Source: Deefgea rivuli DSM 18356 (lineage in GTDB: Bacteria > Pseudomonadota > Gammaproteobacteria > Burkholderiales > Chitinibacteraceae). From it: a stretch of 64,000 nt of DNA. The DNA lies in contig NZ_KK211083.1 of assembly GCF_000620145.1 (NCBI RefSeq), forward strand, positions 248,001 through 312,000, in the 5' to 3' direction. The notes beneath the pieces were generated by a model, which saw only the letters and a program-made list of their open reading frames with translations, was not told where the DNA came from and did not search any database. Of the stretch, positions 1-9,106 are shown one piece after another. Every line of letters starts with the position of its first letter. Positions within the stretch are counted from its first letter, which is position 1. Position numbers and translations under genes: made by a program.

Positions 1-1278
1 ATGGTGAGTTTGGCCGAGCGCGATGCGTTGACGGGCTTATTTAACCGCCATCGTTTCCAGCAAGAACTCAATCGCATGGTGTCTGAAGCGGATCGTCGGC
101 AAACGACGATGGCTTTGGTGTTTTTTGATTTGGATGAGTTTAAGTTGGTCAACGATAGTTTTGGCCATACCGTCGGCGATGAATTACTCAAAAGCATCGC
201 GCGTGAGATCAGCAAGCAAGTGCGCTTACATGAAGTGTTTGCCCGCTTGGGCGGCGATGAGTTTGCGGTACTGCTGCCTGAATGCGATGAGTTTGAAGTT
301 AGTAAACTCGCTGATCGGATTGTGCAAACCGTGATGCAAACGCAGTTTGTTGCGGGTAATCATTTAATGCGGCCTTCGACCTCGGTGGGTGTCGCGATTT
401 ATCCCTTGCACGCCAATTCGCCGGATCAATTGGTCGCCCATGCCGATACGGCGATGTATCAGGCCAAAGCGGCCGGCAAAGGCACGTGGCGCGTGTACCG
501 CCCTGATTCGGATCATTCGCGCAGCGAGTTGAATCGCCTGTCGTGGAAAGAGCGGATTGTTGATGCGCTGGAGAATGATGGTTTCGAGCTGCATTACCAA
601 GGGATTTACCACACGACAGATCGCAGCCTCGCGCATTTAGAAGCGCTGGTTCGGATGAAAGATGCGGATAGTCCGGGCGGCATTATTATGCCGGGGCAGT
701 TTATTCCGCATGCCGAAAAAACGGGCAAAATCGTCGATCTGGATCGCTGGGTGATTAAAGAAGTGATTCGCTTGCTTGCTCATTACCCTGATTGCCCATC
801 GATTGCAGTCAATGTTTCGGGGCGCTCGTTTGATGAGCCTGAGTTGCCGCTGTATATCGCCAGCCTGCTGGAGCACTACAAAGTGAATCCAAAACGGCTA
901 TTGGTCGAGTTGACTGAAACCTCGGCGGTGTCAGATTTATCCGATGCACAGCGCTTTATTGATGCATTGCGCTCAACGGGTTGCGTGGTGTGTTTGGATG
1001 ACTTTGGCGTGGGTTTTGCGTCGTTTGCTTATTTGAAACAGCTCAAAGCCGATGTATTGAAAATCGACGGCCTGTTTATTCGCGATTTGCCGAATGATAG
1101 AGACAGCCAGATTTTCGTGCGCGGCATGGTCAGTATCGCGCACGATATGGGCAAAACGACGATTGCCGAGTTTGTCGAAAGTGAAACGATTTTTAATATG
1201 CTGGTTGAATTTGGTGTGGATCAAGTGCAAGGTTATTGGCTAGATAAACCGCAAAAAGATCACCCAGGATTAAAGTAG
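1..1278 (+). CDS. GGDEF-EAL diguanylate cyclase/phosphodiesterase (5' truncated by window edge)
   Basis: Makes and/or degrades the second messenger c-di-GMP. The GGDEF domain starts at once (DALTGLFNR at residues 8-16), with an intact GGDEF signature at about 84-88. The EAL domain follows from about 185, with EAL at 214-216, DDFGVG at 333-338, the Lys of LKIDG near 354 and the Glu of AEFVE near 390, so both catalytic sites look complete. The product-inhibition site five residues before GGDEF reads RLHE instead of RxxD, so feedback control may be weak. The first ATG is exactly base 1 and no sensor domain precedes GGDEF, so the real gene very probably begins upstream of the window. The TAG stop is the first three bases of a 49-bp repeat. 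Convergent with rlpA. Function is sure; signal and net activity are unknown. Confidence 0.93.
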   Translation: MVSLAERDALTGLFNRHRFQQELNRMVSEADRRQTTMALVFFDLDEFKLVNDSFGHTVGDELLKSIAREISKQVRLHEVFARLGGDEFAVLLPECDEFEVSKLADRIVQTVMQTQFVAGNHLMRPSTSVGVAIYPLHANSPDQLVAHADTAMYQAKAAGKGTWRVYRPDSDHSRSELNRLSWKERIVDALENDGFELHYQGIYHTTDRSLAHLEALVRMKDADSPGGIIMPGQFIPHAEKTGKIVDLDRWVIKEVIRLLAHYPDCPSIAVNVSGRSFDEPELPLYIASLLEHYKVNPKRLLVELTETSAVSDLSDAQRFIDALRSTGCVVCLDDFGVGFASFAYLKQLKADVLKIDGLFIRDLPNDRDSQIFVRGMVSIAHDMGKTTIAEFVESETIFNMLVEFGVDQVQGYWLDKPQKDHPGLK

Positions 1279-1324
1279 TATTGCCACCTAAGTATTGTTT
1301 AGTAATCCATAGATGGCAATACCC
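1276..1324. repeat. 49-bp hairpin element, copy 1
   Basis: Starts TAGTAT and ends ATACCC. Outer arms GTATTGCCA/TGGCAATAC pair perfectly and an inner stem CTAAGTATTGT/GTAATCCATAG pairs mostly. It supplies the TAG stop of the GGDEF-EAL gene and reaches the first base of the convergent rlpA stop, so it fills the whole gap between the two genes. Member of the dispersed family described in the findings. Confidence 0.7.
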
Positions 1325-2274
1325 TACTGAGCGATCACCGCTTTGATATTGTTATCGCCAGTCACTCGGCTAATCACTTGCAAAGCATCATTCCGACTGG
1401 CAAACGGCCCTAAGCGGACGCGGTATAGATTGTTATTGCTTTGAATACTCAGTTTATTGGCATCATTATCCAATTCACGCGCTACGTGCGCTCTGAAATT
1501 CTCGGCATTGCTTTGCGAAGCAAAAGCGCCTAATTGCACATACACGACACCATTGCTCTCTGCGACCGGAATCGGGCGGGGTGCGCTGCTGACTGCTACT
1601 GGAGTACGCACAGGCTGCGGTGCAACGGCCAGCATGTCCTTCGGTGTATCGCCTGCTTGCAGGCTTTCGACGATGACTTCAGCGCTGCCATTATTGGCGT
1701 AGCCTAAGCGGCAAGCGGCCAGAAAAGATAAATCCATCACGCGGCCTTTGTGAAACGGACCTCGATCATTGACGCGAACAATCACGCTGCGGCCATTTTT
1801 TACATTGGTCACGCGTGCATAGCTTGGAATCGGCAAAGTAGGATGCGCGGCGGTCATTTGAAACATATCGTAGGTTTCGCCGATACTGGTTTTCTGGCCA
1901 TGAAACTTGCGGCCATACCAGCTCGCCATGCCTTGCTCAGGGCCATTTAGCGGCTGCGGTGTAAATGATAGACCCAGCACGGTATATGGGCGATTCGCCC
2001 ATTTATGCAGCGGTTCCCAGCGCGGTGTTGGTTCTAAGGCTTGATCCATATTGGCGGGAAAATCGGCCATTGGGCCATCATCTTTATAAAATGCACCGCC
2101 ACCCGATTTCGCTGTGTAGCTGCAAGTATAAGCGGATGGCTTGCCGCCGATCACTGGGCTTGGTGTCGGTACGGGCGATACAGTCGGTTTGCTAGGTATA
2201 CTGGGCTTAGGTGTTGTGCTGCAAGCAGCGATTAGTAATGCGCACAGTGATATACCTAGTTTAGTTGGCTTCAT
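1324..2274 (-). CDS. rlpA: RlpA family septal ring lytic transglycosylase, lipoprotein with SPOR domain
   Basis: Outer-membrane lipoprotein that cleaves peptidoglycan glycan strands lacking stem peptides, usually at division septa. From ATG 2274 the protein is 316 aa and begins with a lipoprotein signal (MKPTK, hydrophobic core, lipobox LIAAC with Cys17). A Pro/Ser/Thr-rich spacer follows. The RlpA double-psi beta-barrel is at about 115-205 (ASWYGRKFHGQKTSIGE, VRVNDRGPF) and a C-terminal SPOR domain (VYVQLGAFAS) is at about 242-316. A GTG at 2310 would add 12 residues; ATG 2274 is preferred because it gives a normal lipoprotein signal. Last gene of the mre-mrd cluster, 47 bp after rodA. Confident call. 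Confidence 0.93.
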   Translation of the reverse strand: MKPTKLGISLCALLIAACSTTPKPSIPSKPTVSPVPTPSPVIGGKPSAYTCSYTAKSGGGAFYKDDGPMADFPANMDQALEPTPRWEPLHKWANRPYTVLGLSFTPQPLNGPEQGMASWYGRKFHGQKTSIGETYDMFQMTAAHPTLPIPSYARVTNVKNGRSVIVRVNDRGPFHKGRVMDLSFLAACRLGYANNGSAEVIVESLQAGDTPKDMLAVAPQPVRTPVAVSSAPRPIPVAESNGVVYVQLGAFASQSNAENFRAHVARELDNDANKLSIQSNNNLYRVRLGPFASRNDALQVISRVTGDNNIKAVIAQ

Positions 2275-2321
2275 TTTTATGCCCACAGAAGTAATAATTG
2301 CTGATGCCACGTCAACAGACC

Positions 2322-3440
2322 CTAGCCTTTCATTAATGGGCGATCACGCTGGATGCTCATTAAAATACCAAAGCCAGCCAAAATCGACACCATCGACGTG
2401 CCGCCATAGGAAATCAGTGGCAAAGGCACGCCAACTACGGGCAGCATGCCGGTGACCATGCCCATATTGACCAGCGCATAGGTAAAGAAATTCATTGAAA
2501 TCGCGCCGGCGAGCAAGCGACCAAATAAAGTGGATGCATTATTGGCGATCATCAAACCACGGAAAATGACGGCTAAATACAGCACGAGTAACACGCAATT
2601 ACCCAATAGACCAAATTCTTCGCCATACACGGCGAAAATAAAGTCGGTGGTGCGCTCAGGGATGAAATCAAGGTGAGTTTGCGTGCCAGCCAGCCAGCCT
2701 TTACCAAAGATACCGCCCGAACCAATCGCAATTGTGCCTTGAATGATGTGATAGCCCGCGCCGAGCGGATCTTCCATCGGGTTTAGCATCGTGGCGATGC
2801 GGCGGCATTGGTATTCGTGCAGGATGTTAATGCACATATCCCAATGGGTGACGGTGTACGCGCCAGCGGCAATGCCGACGCCCATCACCGCCAAGACCGC
2901 CCACGGTAGGCCAGCAAAAAAGAGAATATAAAAGCCCGACGAGGCGACGAGGAGGCTGGTTCCCAAATCGGGCTGCTTGAGAATCAAAGCAACCGGAATC
3001 AGGATAATGATGGCGCCGCCAATAAAGTGTCGCCAATTGAGGCTGGCTTGATAATGATTAAAAAACCACGCCACCATCAGCGGCAAAGCAATTCGCATGA
3101 TTTCAGAAGGCTGAATTCGCGTAATGCCAATATTGAGCCAGCGCGTGGCTCCATGGCTGGTGACGCCAAATAGCTCAACGGCAATCAGCAAAATCACGCC
3201 AAAGACATACGCAGGTAAAGCCAGCTGCATCAAGGTGCGTTGCTGGATATTGGCAACGAACCACAAGATGCAGAGGGAAATTCCCATGAACACGATTTTA
3301 TCGGTCACACGCTCTAAATCACGATTCGATGCCGAATACAGCACGCCAGCCGACAGCGCAAAAATCAGCAGGATAAAGCAAAACAGCGCAGGATCAATTG
3401 GGCGCTTAATGCGCTCCCAGAAATAACTAATCACGGACAT
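2322..3440 (-). CDS. rodA: Rod shape-determining protein RodA (SEDS glycosyltransferase)
   Basis: Multi-spanning inner-membrane SEDS protein that polymerises lipid II into glycan strands during elongation, working with its partner transpeptidase PBP2. 372 aa, the usual RodA length, with about ten hydrophobic segments. Typical SEDS signatures are visible: ATRWLNIG and QPSEIMRIALPL, KQPDLGTSLL, and near the C terminus PVVGVPLPLISYGGTSM. Its ATG overlaps the end of mrdA by 14 bp, the usual mrdA-rodA coupling. No key residue appears missing. Confidence 0.97.
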   Translation of the reverse strand: MSVISYFWERIKRPIDPALFCFILLIFALSAGVLYSASNRDLERVTDKIVFMGISLCILWFVANIQQRTLMQLALPAYVFGVILLIAVELFGVTSHGATRWLNIGITRIQPSEIMRIALPLMVAWFFNHYQASLNWRHFIGGAIIILIPVALILKQPDLGTSLLVASSGFYILFFAGLPWAVLAVMGVGIAAGAYTVTHWDMCINILHEYQCRRIATMLNPMEDPLGAGYHIIQGTIAIGSGGIFGKGWLAGTQTHLDFIPERTTDFIFAVYGEEFGLLGNCVLLVLYLAVIFRGLMIANNASTLFGRLLAGAISMNFFTYALVNMGMVTGMLPVVGVPLPLISYGGTSMVSILAGFGILMSIQRDRPLMKG

Positions 3441-5352
3441 TTTCCTCTACAGCAGGGGTGACAGCAGAGGCACCTGATGCCGCTTTATCAATTGGATCGA
3501 CAGGCATTTTTCCGGTGAGGTAATAGTCGAGCACTTTACGCGCAATCGGCGCTGCGGCTTGCGCGCCAAAACCGCCATTCTCCACAATCACGGCCAAGGC
3601 AATCGTCGGTTTATCTGAAGGTGCAAATGCGATAAACCACGAGTGATCGCGCAAACGCTCTTTCACCGAGTGCGCATTGTATTTCGCGCCTTTCAAGCTA
3701 TACACCTGCGCCGTACCCGTTTTACCTGCAGACACGTATTCAGCACCGCGAAAAACATTGGCACCCGTACCGATGGTCATCACGCCTTCCATGCCGCGAA
3801 TTACGCGCTCAATATTTTCTGGTTTCCAAGTCATGGCTTTCAGCGGTTTAGGTTCAACCTGAGTTTGTTTGCCCGTGACCGGATCGGTGAGTGTCGCCAC
3901 CGCATGGGGTTTAAACGCAATGCCGCGATTGGCGAGTGTGGCGGTTGCATGCGCCATTTGTATTGGTGTAAAGGCGTTGTAGCCTTGTCCAATCCCGATG
4001 GAGACGGTTTCGCCGGAGAACCATTTTTGTTGCGCTGGATTTTTAAAGCGCGCTTTTTTCCATTCAGGACTCGGCAAAATGCCTGGTCGCTCGCCGGGTA
4101 AATCGACGCCGGTTTGCTTGCCGAAATCTAAAGTCGACATAAACGCCGCAATTTTATCGATACCGAGCTGAACTGCGAGCTGGTAAAAATAAGTGTCACT
4201 CGAAAGCGCAATCGAGCGATCAAAGCTCATCGAGCCATAACCGCCTTTTTTGGAGTCATTAAAGCGATGGCCGCCGTACATATAGTAGCCAGGGTCTGAA
4301 ATCGTTTGATGCACGAGTGGCGTATTGTATTCAAGCGCTGCCATCGCCATAAATGGCTTGTAAGTCGAGCCCGGTGGATATTCACCGCGAATGGCACGAT
4401 TCAGTAGCGGCTTATCAATCGAGGTATTGAGTTCATTCCAGCTCACCGGATCAATGCCATCGACAAATAAATTCGGATCAAAGCCGGGTTTGGATACCAT
4501 CGCTAAAATCCCGCCGGTTTGCGGATCAATCGCCACTAAAGCGCCGCGACGGTCGCCAAATTGCTTTTCGACCATTTCTTGCAAGCGGATATCGATGGAC
4601 AGCGTTAAATCCTGCCCTGATTTGGGTGCGGTGCGTTTGAGTGTACGAATGGCGCGACCGCCAGAGTCGATCTCAACCTGCTCGAAGCCTGTTGTGCCAT
4701 GCAGCTGTGCTTCATAGCTGCTTTCGATACCCAACTTGCCAAGGTAATCTGTGCCGCGATAATTGGCGTAAACACCTTGTTCTTCTAAATCTTTAATGTC
4801 TCTGTCGTTGATGCGGCCAATATAACCAATTAAATGGCTACCCACTTCGCCCATCGGATATTGGCGAAATAGTCGTGCTTTGAGTTCAACACCGGGGAAA
4901 AGATAACTTTGCGCGGCAAAGCGCGCGACTTCTTCATCGCTTAGGCGAGTGCGAATCGGTAGCGTTTCAAAGTCTTTGGTTTCGTCTTGTAGCTTTTTAA
5001 AGCGGCGGCGATCTTTCGGTGTGATATCGACAATGCCTTTGAGCTTGGCAATGGTTTCATCTAAATCACCGACTTTGGAAGGCGTAATTTCGAGCGTGTA
5101 GGCCGAAAAATTATGCGCCAGCACCACGCCATTGCGGTCACGAATAATCCCGCGTGACGGCGGGATCGGCACTAAAGAAATTCGATTTTGTTCGGCTAGC
5201 GTTAAGTAGCGGTCGTGTTCTAGCACTTGTAGCCAAATAAAGCGCGCGAGCAAAGTACCAAACATCAGCAAGATAAACAAAACGGCAATAATCAGGCGGA
5301 TTTGAAAAGCGAAGCGTTCGCTTTTTTGATTGAGGACGACATTTTTACTCAT
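3427..5352 (-). CDS. mrdA: Penicillin-binding protein 2 (elongasome transpeptidase)
   Basis: Class B PBP that cross-links peptidoglycan of the lateral wall with RodA and MreBCD. One N-terminal membrane helix (about residues 17-42) anchors a periplasmic protein with a dimerisation domain (RGIIRDRNG, about 67-75) and a transpeptidase domain. Active-site motifs are all present: STYK with the acylated Ser near 330, an SSD triad, and KTGTAQ near the C terminus. Start ATG 5352 is preferred over GTG 5367 because AGAGAG lies at Shine-Dalgarno distance. 641 aa, typical length. Lies between mreD and rodA. Confidence 0.97.
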   Translation of the reverse strand: MSKNVVLNQKSERFAFQIRLIIAVLFILLMFGTLLARFIWLQVLEHDRYLTLAEQNRISLVPIPPSRGIIRDRNGVVLAHNFSAYTLEITPSKVGDLDETIAKLKGIVDITPKDRRRFKKLQDETKDFETLPIRTRLSDEEVARFAAQSYLFPGVELKARLFRQYPMGEVGSHLIGYIGRINDRDIKDLEEQGVYANYRGTDYLGKLGIESSYEAQLHGTTGFEQVEIDSGGRAIRTLKRTAPKSGQDLTLSIDIRLQEMVEKQFGDRRGALVAIDPQTGGILAMVSKPGFDPNLFVDGIDPVSWNELNTSIDKPLLNRAIRGEYPPGSTYKPFMAMAALEYNTPLVHQTISDPGYYMYGGHRFNDSKKGGYGSMSFDRSIALSSDTYFYQLAVQLGIDKIAAFMSTLDFGKQTGVDLPGERPGILPSPEWKKARFKNPAQQKWFSGETVSIGIGQGYNAFTPIQMAHATATLANRGIAFKPHAVATLTDPVTGKQTQVEPKPLKAMTWKPENIERVIRGMEGVMTIGTGANVFRGAEYVSAGKTGTAQVYSLKGAKYNAHSVKERLRDHSWFIAFAPSDKPTIALAVIVENGGFGAQAAAPIARKVLDYYLTGKMPVDPIDKAASGASAVTPAVEENVRD

Positions 5353-5471
5353 GACGCTCTCTTGCACTATCAGTGTGGCGTGTGACGCAGCACAGCGGTT
5401 TCAGCGCTAGGGCTGAAAAAAAAGCAGAATACATTACTGAATACGCCAAAGATCAAGGTTTATCGTCAAGC

Positions 5472-5978
5472 TCATAATTCGTCAGGCACGTTTTTACGCT
5501 GGTACATCAGCATTAAATTAGAAAACGGTGGCCATAAAATAGCGGCAAATAAACTACCGGCAAAATAGCCCCAACCGACAAATGGCTCGCCCATCATGCT
5601 ACGAATAAAAACCATAATGGTTTGCGACAGAATCAAGAGCGCAAATGCAATCAGTGCTTGTTGCCAAAAAGGAAAGATGACCAATTGTCGTTGTCGTGCC
5701 AAGGCCAAATAGGCAATGACCGAATAGGCGAGCGCATGTTGCCCTAATACATTGCCATCGGCGACATCCATCGCCACGCCTAAAAAGAAAGCACAAGCGA
5801 CGCCGACGCGGCGCGGCTGATTGAGCGCCCAATAAATAATCAGTAGCGCGACAAAATCAGGGGCGAAGTTCACGGCCGTGGCTTGCCATGGCAATAAATT
5901 GACCAGCATGGCTAAAACAAAAGAACAGAAAATAAAGCTCGCGCCAGCAGGGCGGAGCAATTGGCGGCTAATTGGCAT
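5472..5978 (-). CDS. mreD: Rod shape-determining protein MreD
   Basis: Small integral membrane protein of the elongasome that links MreC and MreB to the PBP2/RodA synthase. 168 aa, with five or so strongly hydrophobic segments and little else, which is typical of MreD. Sequence conservation in this family is low, so the assignment rests on size, hydropathy, the PDFVALLIIYWALN stretch seen in proteobacterial MreD, and the position directly after mreC and before mrdA. A 119-bp gap separates it from mrdA. Confidence 0.93.
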   Translation of the reverse strand: MPISRQLLRPAGASFIFCSFVLAMLVNLLPWQATAVNFAPDFVALLIIYWALNQPRRVGVACAFFLGVAMDVADGNVLGQHALAYSVIAYLALARQRQLVIFPFWQQALIAFALLILSQTIMVFIRSMMGEPFVGWGYFAGSLFAAILWPPFSNLMLMYQRKNVPDEL

Positions 5979-6033
5979 GAATTAATTCATCTCCTTGGGC
6001 GCAGCTGAGCATGAGTATTTTTCATGAGTCGCA

Positions 6034-6918
6034 TTAGTGTTTCTTCGCTTTTGGCGCAGAGGCTTCAATCGGATAAGGTGGTGGTGCAGCGGGCGCATCC
6101 AGAATCAGAAAATAGCGATGCTGATCGATTTTGGCCAAAGGCTCGCTATAAATTCGCGCAAACGCATTACCCGTCGTGCGCTCAACCTTGGTGACTTTCG
6201 CCACGGGTAGGCCGGCGGGATAAATGCTATCAATCCCAGAAGTGAGGAGTTGATCGCCGACTTGAATATCGACATTCGGTGCCATATTGCGCACCTCAAG
6301 CGGCGTATGGCGGCCTGAGCCGTATACGACGGTACGCAGCTGATTGCGCGCCACGATGACGGGTACCATATGATTACGATCAGACAGCAAGCGTACTTCG
6401 CTGGTGAGCGGTTGCACGCGAACAATTTGCCCGACCACACCGCTGGCATCGAGCACGATTTGCCCTAGGCTAATTTGATCTTGCTGGCCTTTGTCGAGTA
6501 CCAATTTGGCGGCAAAGGGATCGCGGCTATTGTATAAAATCTTGGTCAGCTGGGTTTGACGTGGCGTGCTTTCGCTGGCGACTTTTAAACTACGCAAATG
6601 CGCGTTCTCGATTTCTAGCGCATGCAAGCGCATCGCCATGCCTTGCGCGGCGAGCTTATCGTTATTGAGTGTTTTATTTTCGCCGACTAAAAGTGTTTGC
6701 TGCTGTAGAAAGTCTTTGCCTTCAATCAGCGCATTGATCGGCGTGGTCGCCAGCCATTGCAAGGGATACAGCGCGAGCGAAAGTTTGTCGCGGACCTGAT
6801 TGAGTAATTGATAGTTGGCATCGCCCACGATTAATCCCACCGATAGTGCGGAAAAAATCAAAACTCGCGTGAGCGGTTTGGGGCCTCTGTTAAAAAAATC
6901 GGGCTGATTAGCTTGCAT
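6034..6918 (-). CDS. mreC: Rod shape-determining protein MreC
   Basis: Bitopic periplasmic scaffold of the elongasome. 294 aa: short cytoplasmic N terminus, one membrane helix at about 17-38, a coiled-coil stretch near 65-115 (KTLNNDKLAAQGMAMRLHAL region) and a C-terminal beta-rich MreC domain (LDKGQQDQISLGQIVLDASG, VGDQLLTSGIDSIYPAGLPV pattern). Followed by mreD after about 55 bp. A terminator-like hairpin lies between mreB and mreC, so mreC may be read at lower level than mreB. Confidence 0.96.
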   Translation of the reverse strand: MQANQPDFFNRGPKPLTRVLIFSALSVGLIVGDANYQLLNQVRDKLSLALYPLQWLATTPINALIEGKDFLQQQTLLVGENKTLNNDKLAAQGMAMRLHALEIENAHLRSLKVASESTPRQTQLTKILYNSRDPFAAKLVLDKGQQDQISLGQIVLDASGVVGQIVRVQPLTSEVRLLSDRNHMVPVIVARNQLRTVVYGSGRHTPLEVRNMAPNVDIQVGDQLLTSGIDSIYPAGLPVAKVTKVERTTGNAFARIYSEPLAKIDQHRYFLILDAPAAPPPYPIEASAPKAKKH

Positions 6919-7000
6919 GCTCAGTGAGGTCGCTTGGCGTTATACGTGGGCCAGAGTGCCCGCGAATAATATAAGATATTAAAACGTCAATAAGACAGCA

Positions 7001-7022
7001 AAAGGCGCGAAAACGCGCCTTT
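7001..7022 (-). terminator. Hairpin between mreB and mreC
   Basis: Perfect inverted repeat AAAGGCGCG / CGCGCCTTT with a four-base loop, 25 bp after the mreB stop. On the minus strand it is followed by TTTTGCTGTCTT, a weak U tract, so it may be a partial terminator that lowers mreCD-mrdAB expression relative to mreB. Confidence 0.6.
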
Positions 7023-7046
7023 GCCATCCATCCATTCTCGCCGTGC

Positions 7047-8162
<1,116 letters not shown>

Positions 8163-8334
8163 CTAATGCGCGTATTATGCTGCATTGCAGCGAAACCCGC
8201 TGTGCATTTGTTTTTATCATTTCGCATCCACTTTTCTTACCACAGCGAGACTCAGCTGCAGGTGGGAGAAACAAACCCAATATGATACCCTATTGTGCTG
8301 ATGTTTAAGAAGGTTTAACGGGGTAAATACAACC

Positions 8335-8388
8335 ATGTTGCTATCAATTTGCGATGTGCGGCGTAAATACCTCCGCGCTGTTGCTTGA
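8335..8388 (+). pseudogene. Decayed duplicate of the gatC 5' end (17-codon ORF)
   Basis: An ATG preceded by GGGGTAAATACAACC opens a 17-codon ORF reading MLLSICDVRRKYLRAVA, then TGA. The functional gatC, 389 bp downstream, begins MSLSTDDVRRIARLARIAV. The nucleotide match runs from the Shine-Dalgarno side (AAATA-ACCATGT) through GATGTxCGGCG. It looks like a degenerate copy of the gatC start left by duplication; whether the short ORF is still translated cannot be told. Confidence 0.45.
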
Positions 8389-8393
8389 GGTTT

Positions 8394-8703
8394 GTATCTA
8401 CAGGGAATAATCATGTCGCCCTATCCACAGGTACGCATCTACTGGGTAAATATGACTAAGCCGTTTAAGGACGTATCTAGCAGGGAATAAGCAATGCGGC
8501 CCTACTAGATACGATGTACTGGGTAAATATGAACAAACCGTTTAAGAACGTATCTAGCAGGCAATAAGCAATGTCGCCTTACTAGGTACGATGTACTGGG
8601 TAAATATGACCAAGCCGTTTAAGGACGTATCTAGCAGGGAATAAGCAGTGTCGCCCTACTAGGTACGATGTACTGGGTAAATATGACTAAGCCGTTTAAG
8701 GAC
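8394..8703 (+). repeat. Four tandem 77-79 bp repeats forming the gatC leader
   Basis: Units at 8394-8472 (79 bp), 8473-8549, 8550-8626 and 8627-8703 (77 bp each), over 90 percent alike by eye for the last three. Each begins GTATCTAGCAGGGAATAAGC-ATG, a Shine-Dalgarno-like AGGGA plus a start codon (GTG in unit 4). In units 2-4 this opens a four-codon ORF (M-S/R-P-Y-stop). A second ATG gives a 12-codon ORF (M-T/N-K-P-F-K type) whose TAA ends 2-4 bases before the start codon of the next unit. The unit start, including CGATGTAC, resembles the real gatC start at 8711-8752, so the array seems derived from it. It ends directly at the gatC ribosome-binding site. Confidence 0.9.
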
Positions 8704-8721
8704 GTCATCTACAGGAAATAA
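8683..8721 (+). CDS. Putative 12-codon leader peptide abutting gatC
   Basis: ATG preceded by TGGGTAAAT encodes MTKPFKDVIYRK and stops with TAA at 8719-8721, two bases before the gatC ATG. The gatC Shine-Dalgarno (AGGA) lies inside its last codons. Three equivalent ORFs sit in the upstream tandem units (MTKPFKDVSSRE, MNKPFKNVSSRQ, MTKPFKDVSSRE). The geometry fits translational coupling by reinitiation, but translation is not shown; it may be only a by-product of the repeat. Confidence 0.35.
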   Translation: MTKPFKDVIYRK

Positions 8722-8723
8722 CC

Positions 8724-9011
8724 ATGTCGCTCTCTACAGACGATGTACGGCGCATTGCGCGTCTGGCACGGATAGCCGTGACCGAAAATGAAGTCGCTGA
8801 GAGCCAGATTCAGCTTAACCGCTTGTTTGGTTTGATCGAAGAAATGCGCGCTATCGATACCACTGGTATTGCACCGATGCCGCACCCGCAAGACATGCTA
8901 TTACGCTTGCGTGACGATGTGGCGACGGCGGCCAATCGCCGTGAAGCATTTCAAGCGGCCGCACCTGCGGTAGAAAACGGCCTGTATCTGGTTCCGAAAG
9001 TCATTGAATAA
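8724..9011 (+). CDS. gatC: Asp-tRNA(Asn)/Glu-tRNA(Gln) amidotransferase subunit C
   Basis: Small subunit that wraps around and stabilises the GatA-GatB interface of the transamidosome, which converts Glu-tRNA(Gln) and/or Asp-tRNA(Asn) to the amidated forms. 95 aa, normal length, with the family start DDVRRIARLARIA and a C-terminal NGLYLVPKVIE typical of GatC. ATG 8724 has AGGA at the right distance. Preceded by the tandem-repeat leader. gatA follows after 95 bp holding one 49-bp hairpin element. Divergent from mreB. Confidence 0.97.
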   Translation: MSLSTDDVRRIARLARIAVTENEVAESQIQLNRLFGLIEEMRAIDTTGIAPMPHPQDMLLRLRDDVATAANRREAFQAAAPAVENGLYLVPKVIE

Positions 9012-9028
9012 GCCTTGAATAAGGAGTT

Positions 9029-9077
9029 GGGTATATCTTGCTACGCATTGCTAGGTAATGGCTACACGTCAATACCC
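9029..9077. repeat. 49-bp hairpin element, copy 2
   Basis: GGGTATAT at the left end, AATACCC at the right end, exactly 49 bp, with inner arms CTACGCATTGC/GTAATGGCTAC partly paired. Lies between gatC and gatA, so it would be part of the gatCA mRNA. Confidence 0.75.
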
Positions 9078-9106
9078 TTTGTGTTCGGGTTGACCTACGG
9101 AAGAAT

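Noticed and set aside
8394-8703. CRISPR-like array before gatC
   Set aside because: Units of 77-79 bp are directly tandem with no unique spacers, no leader and no cas genes; they resemble the gatC start instead.
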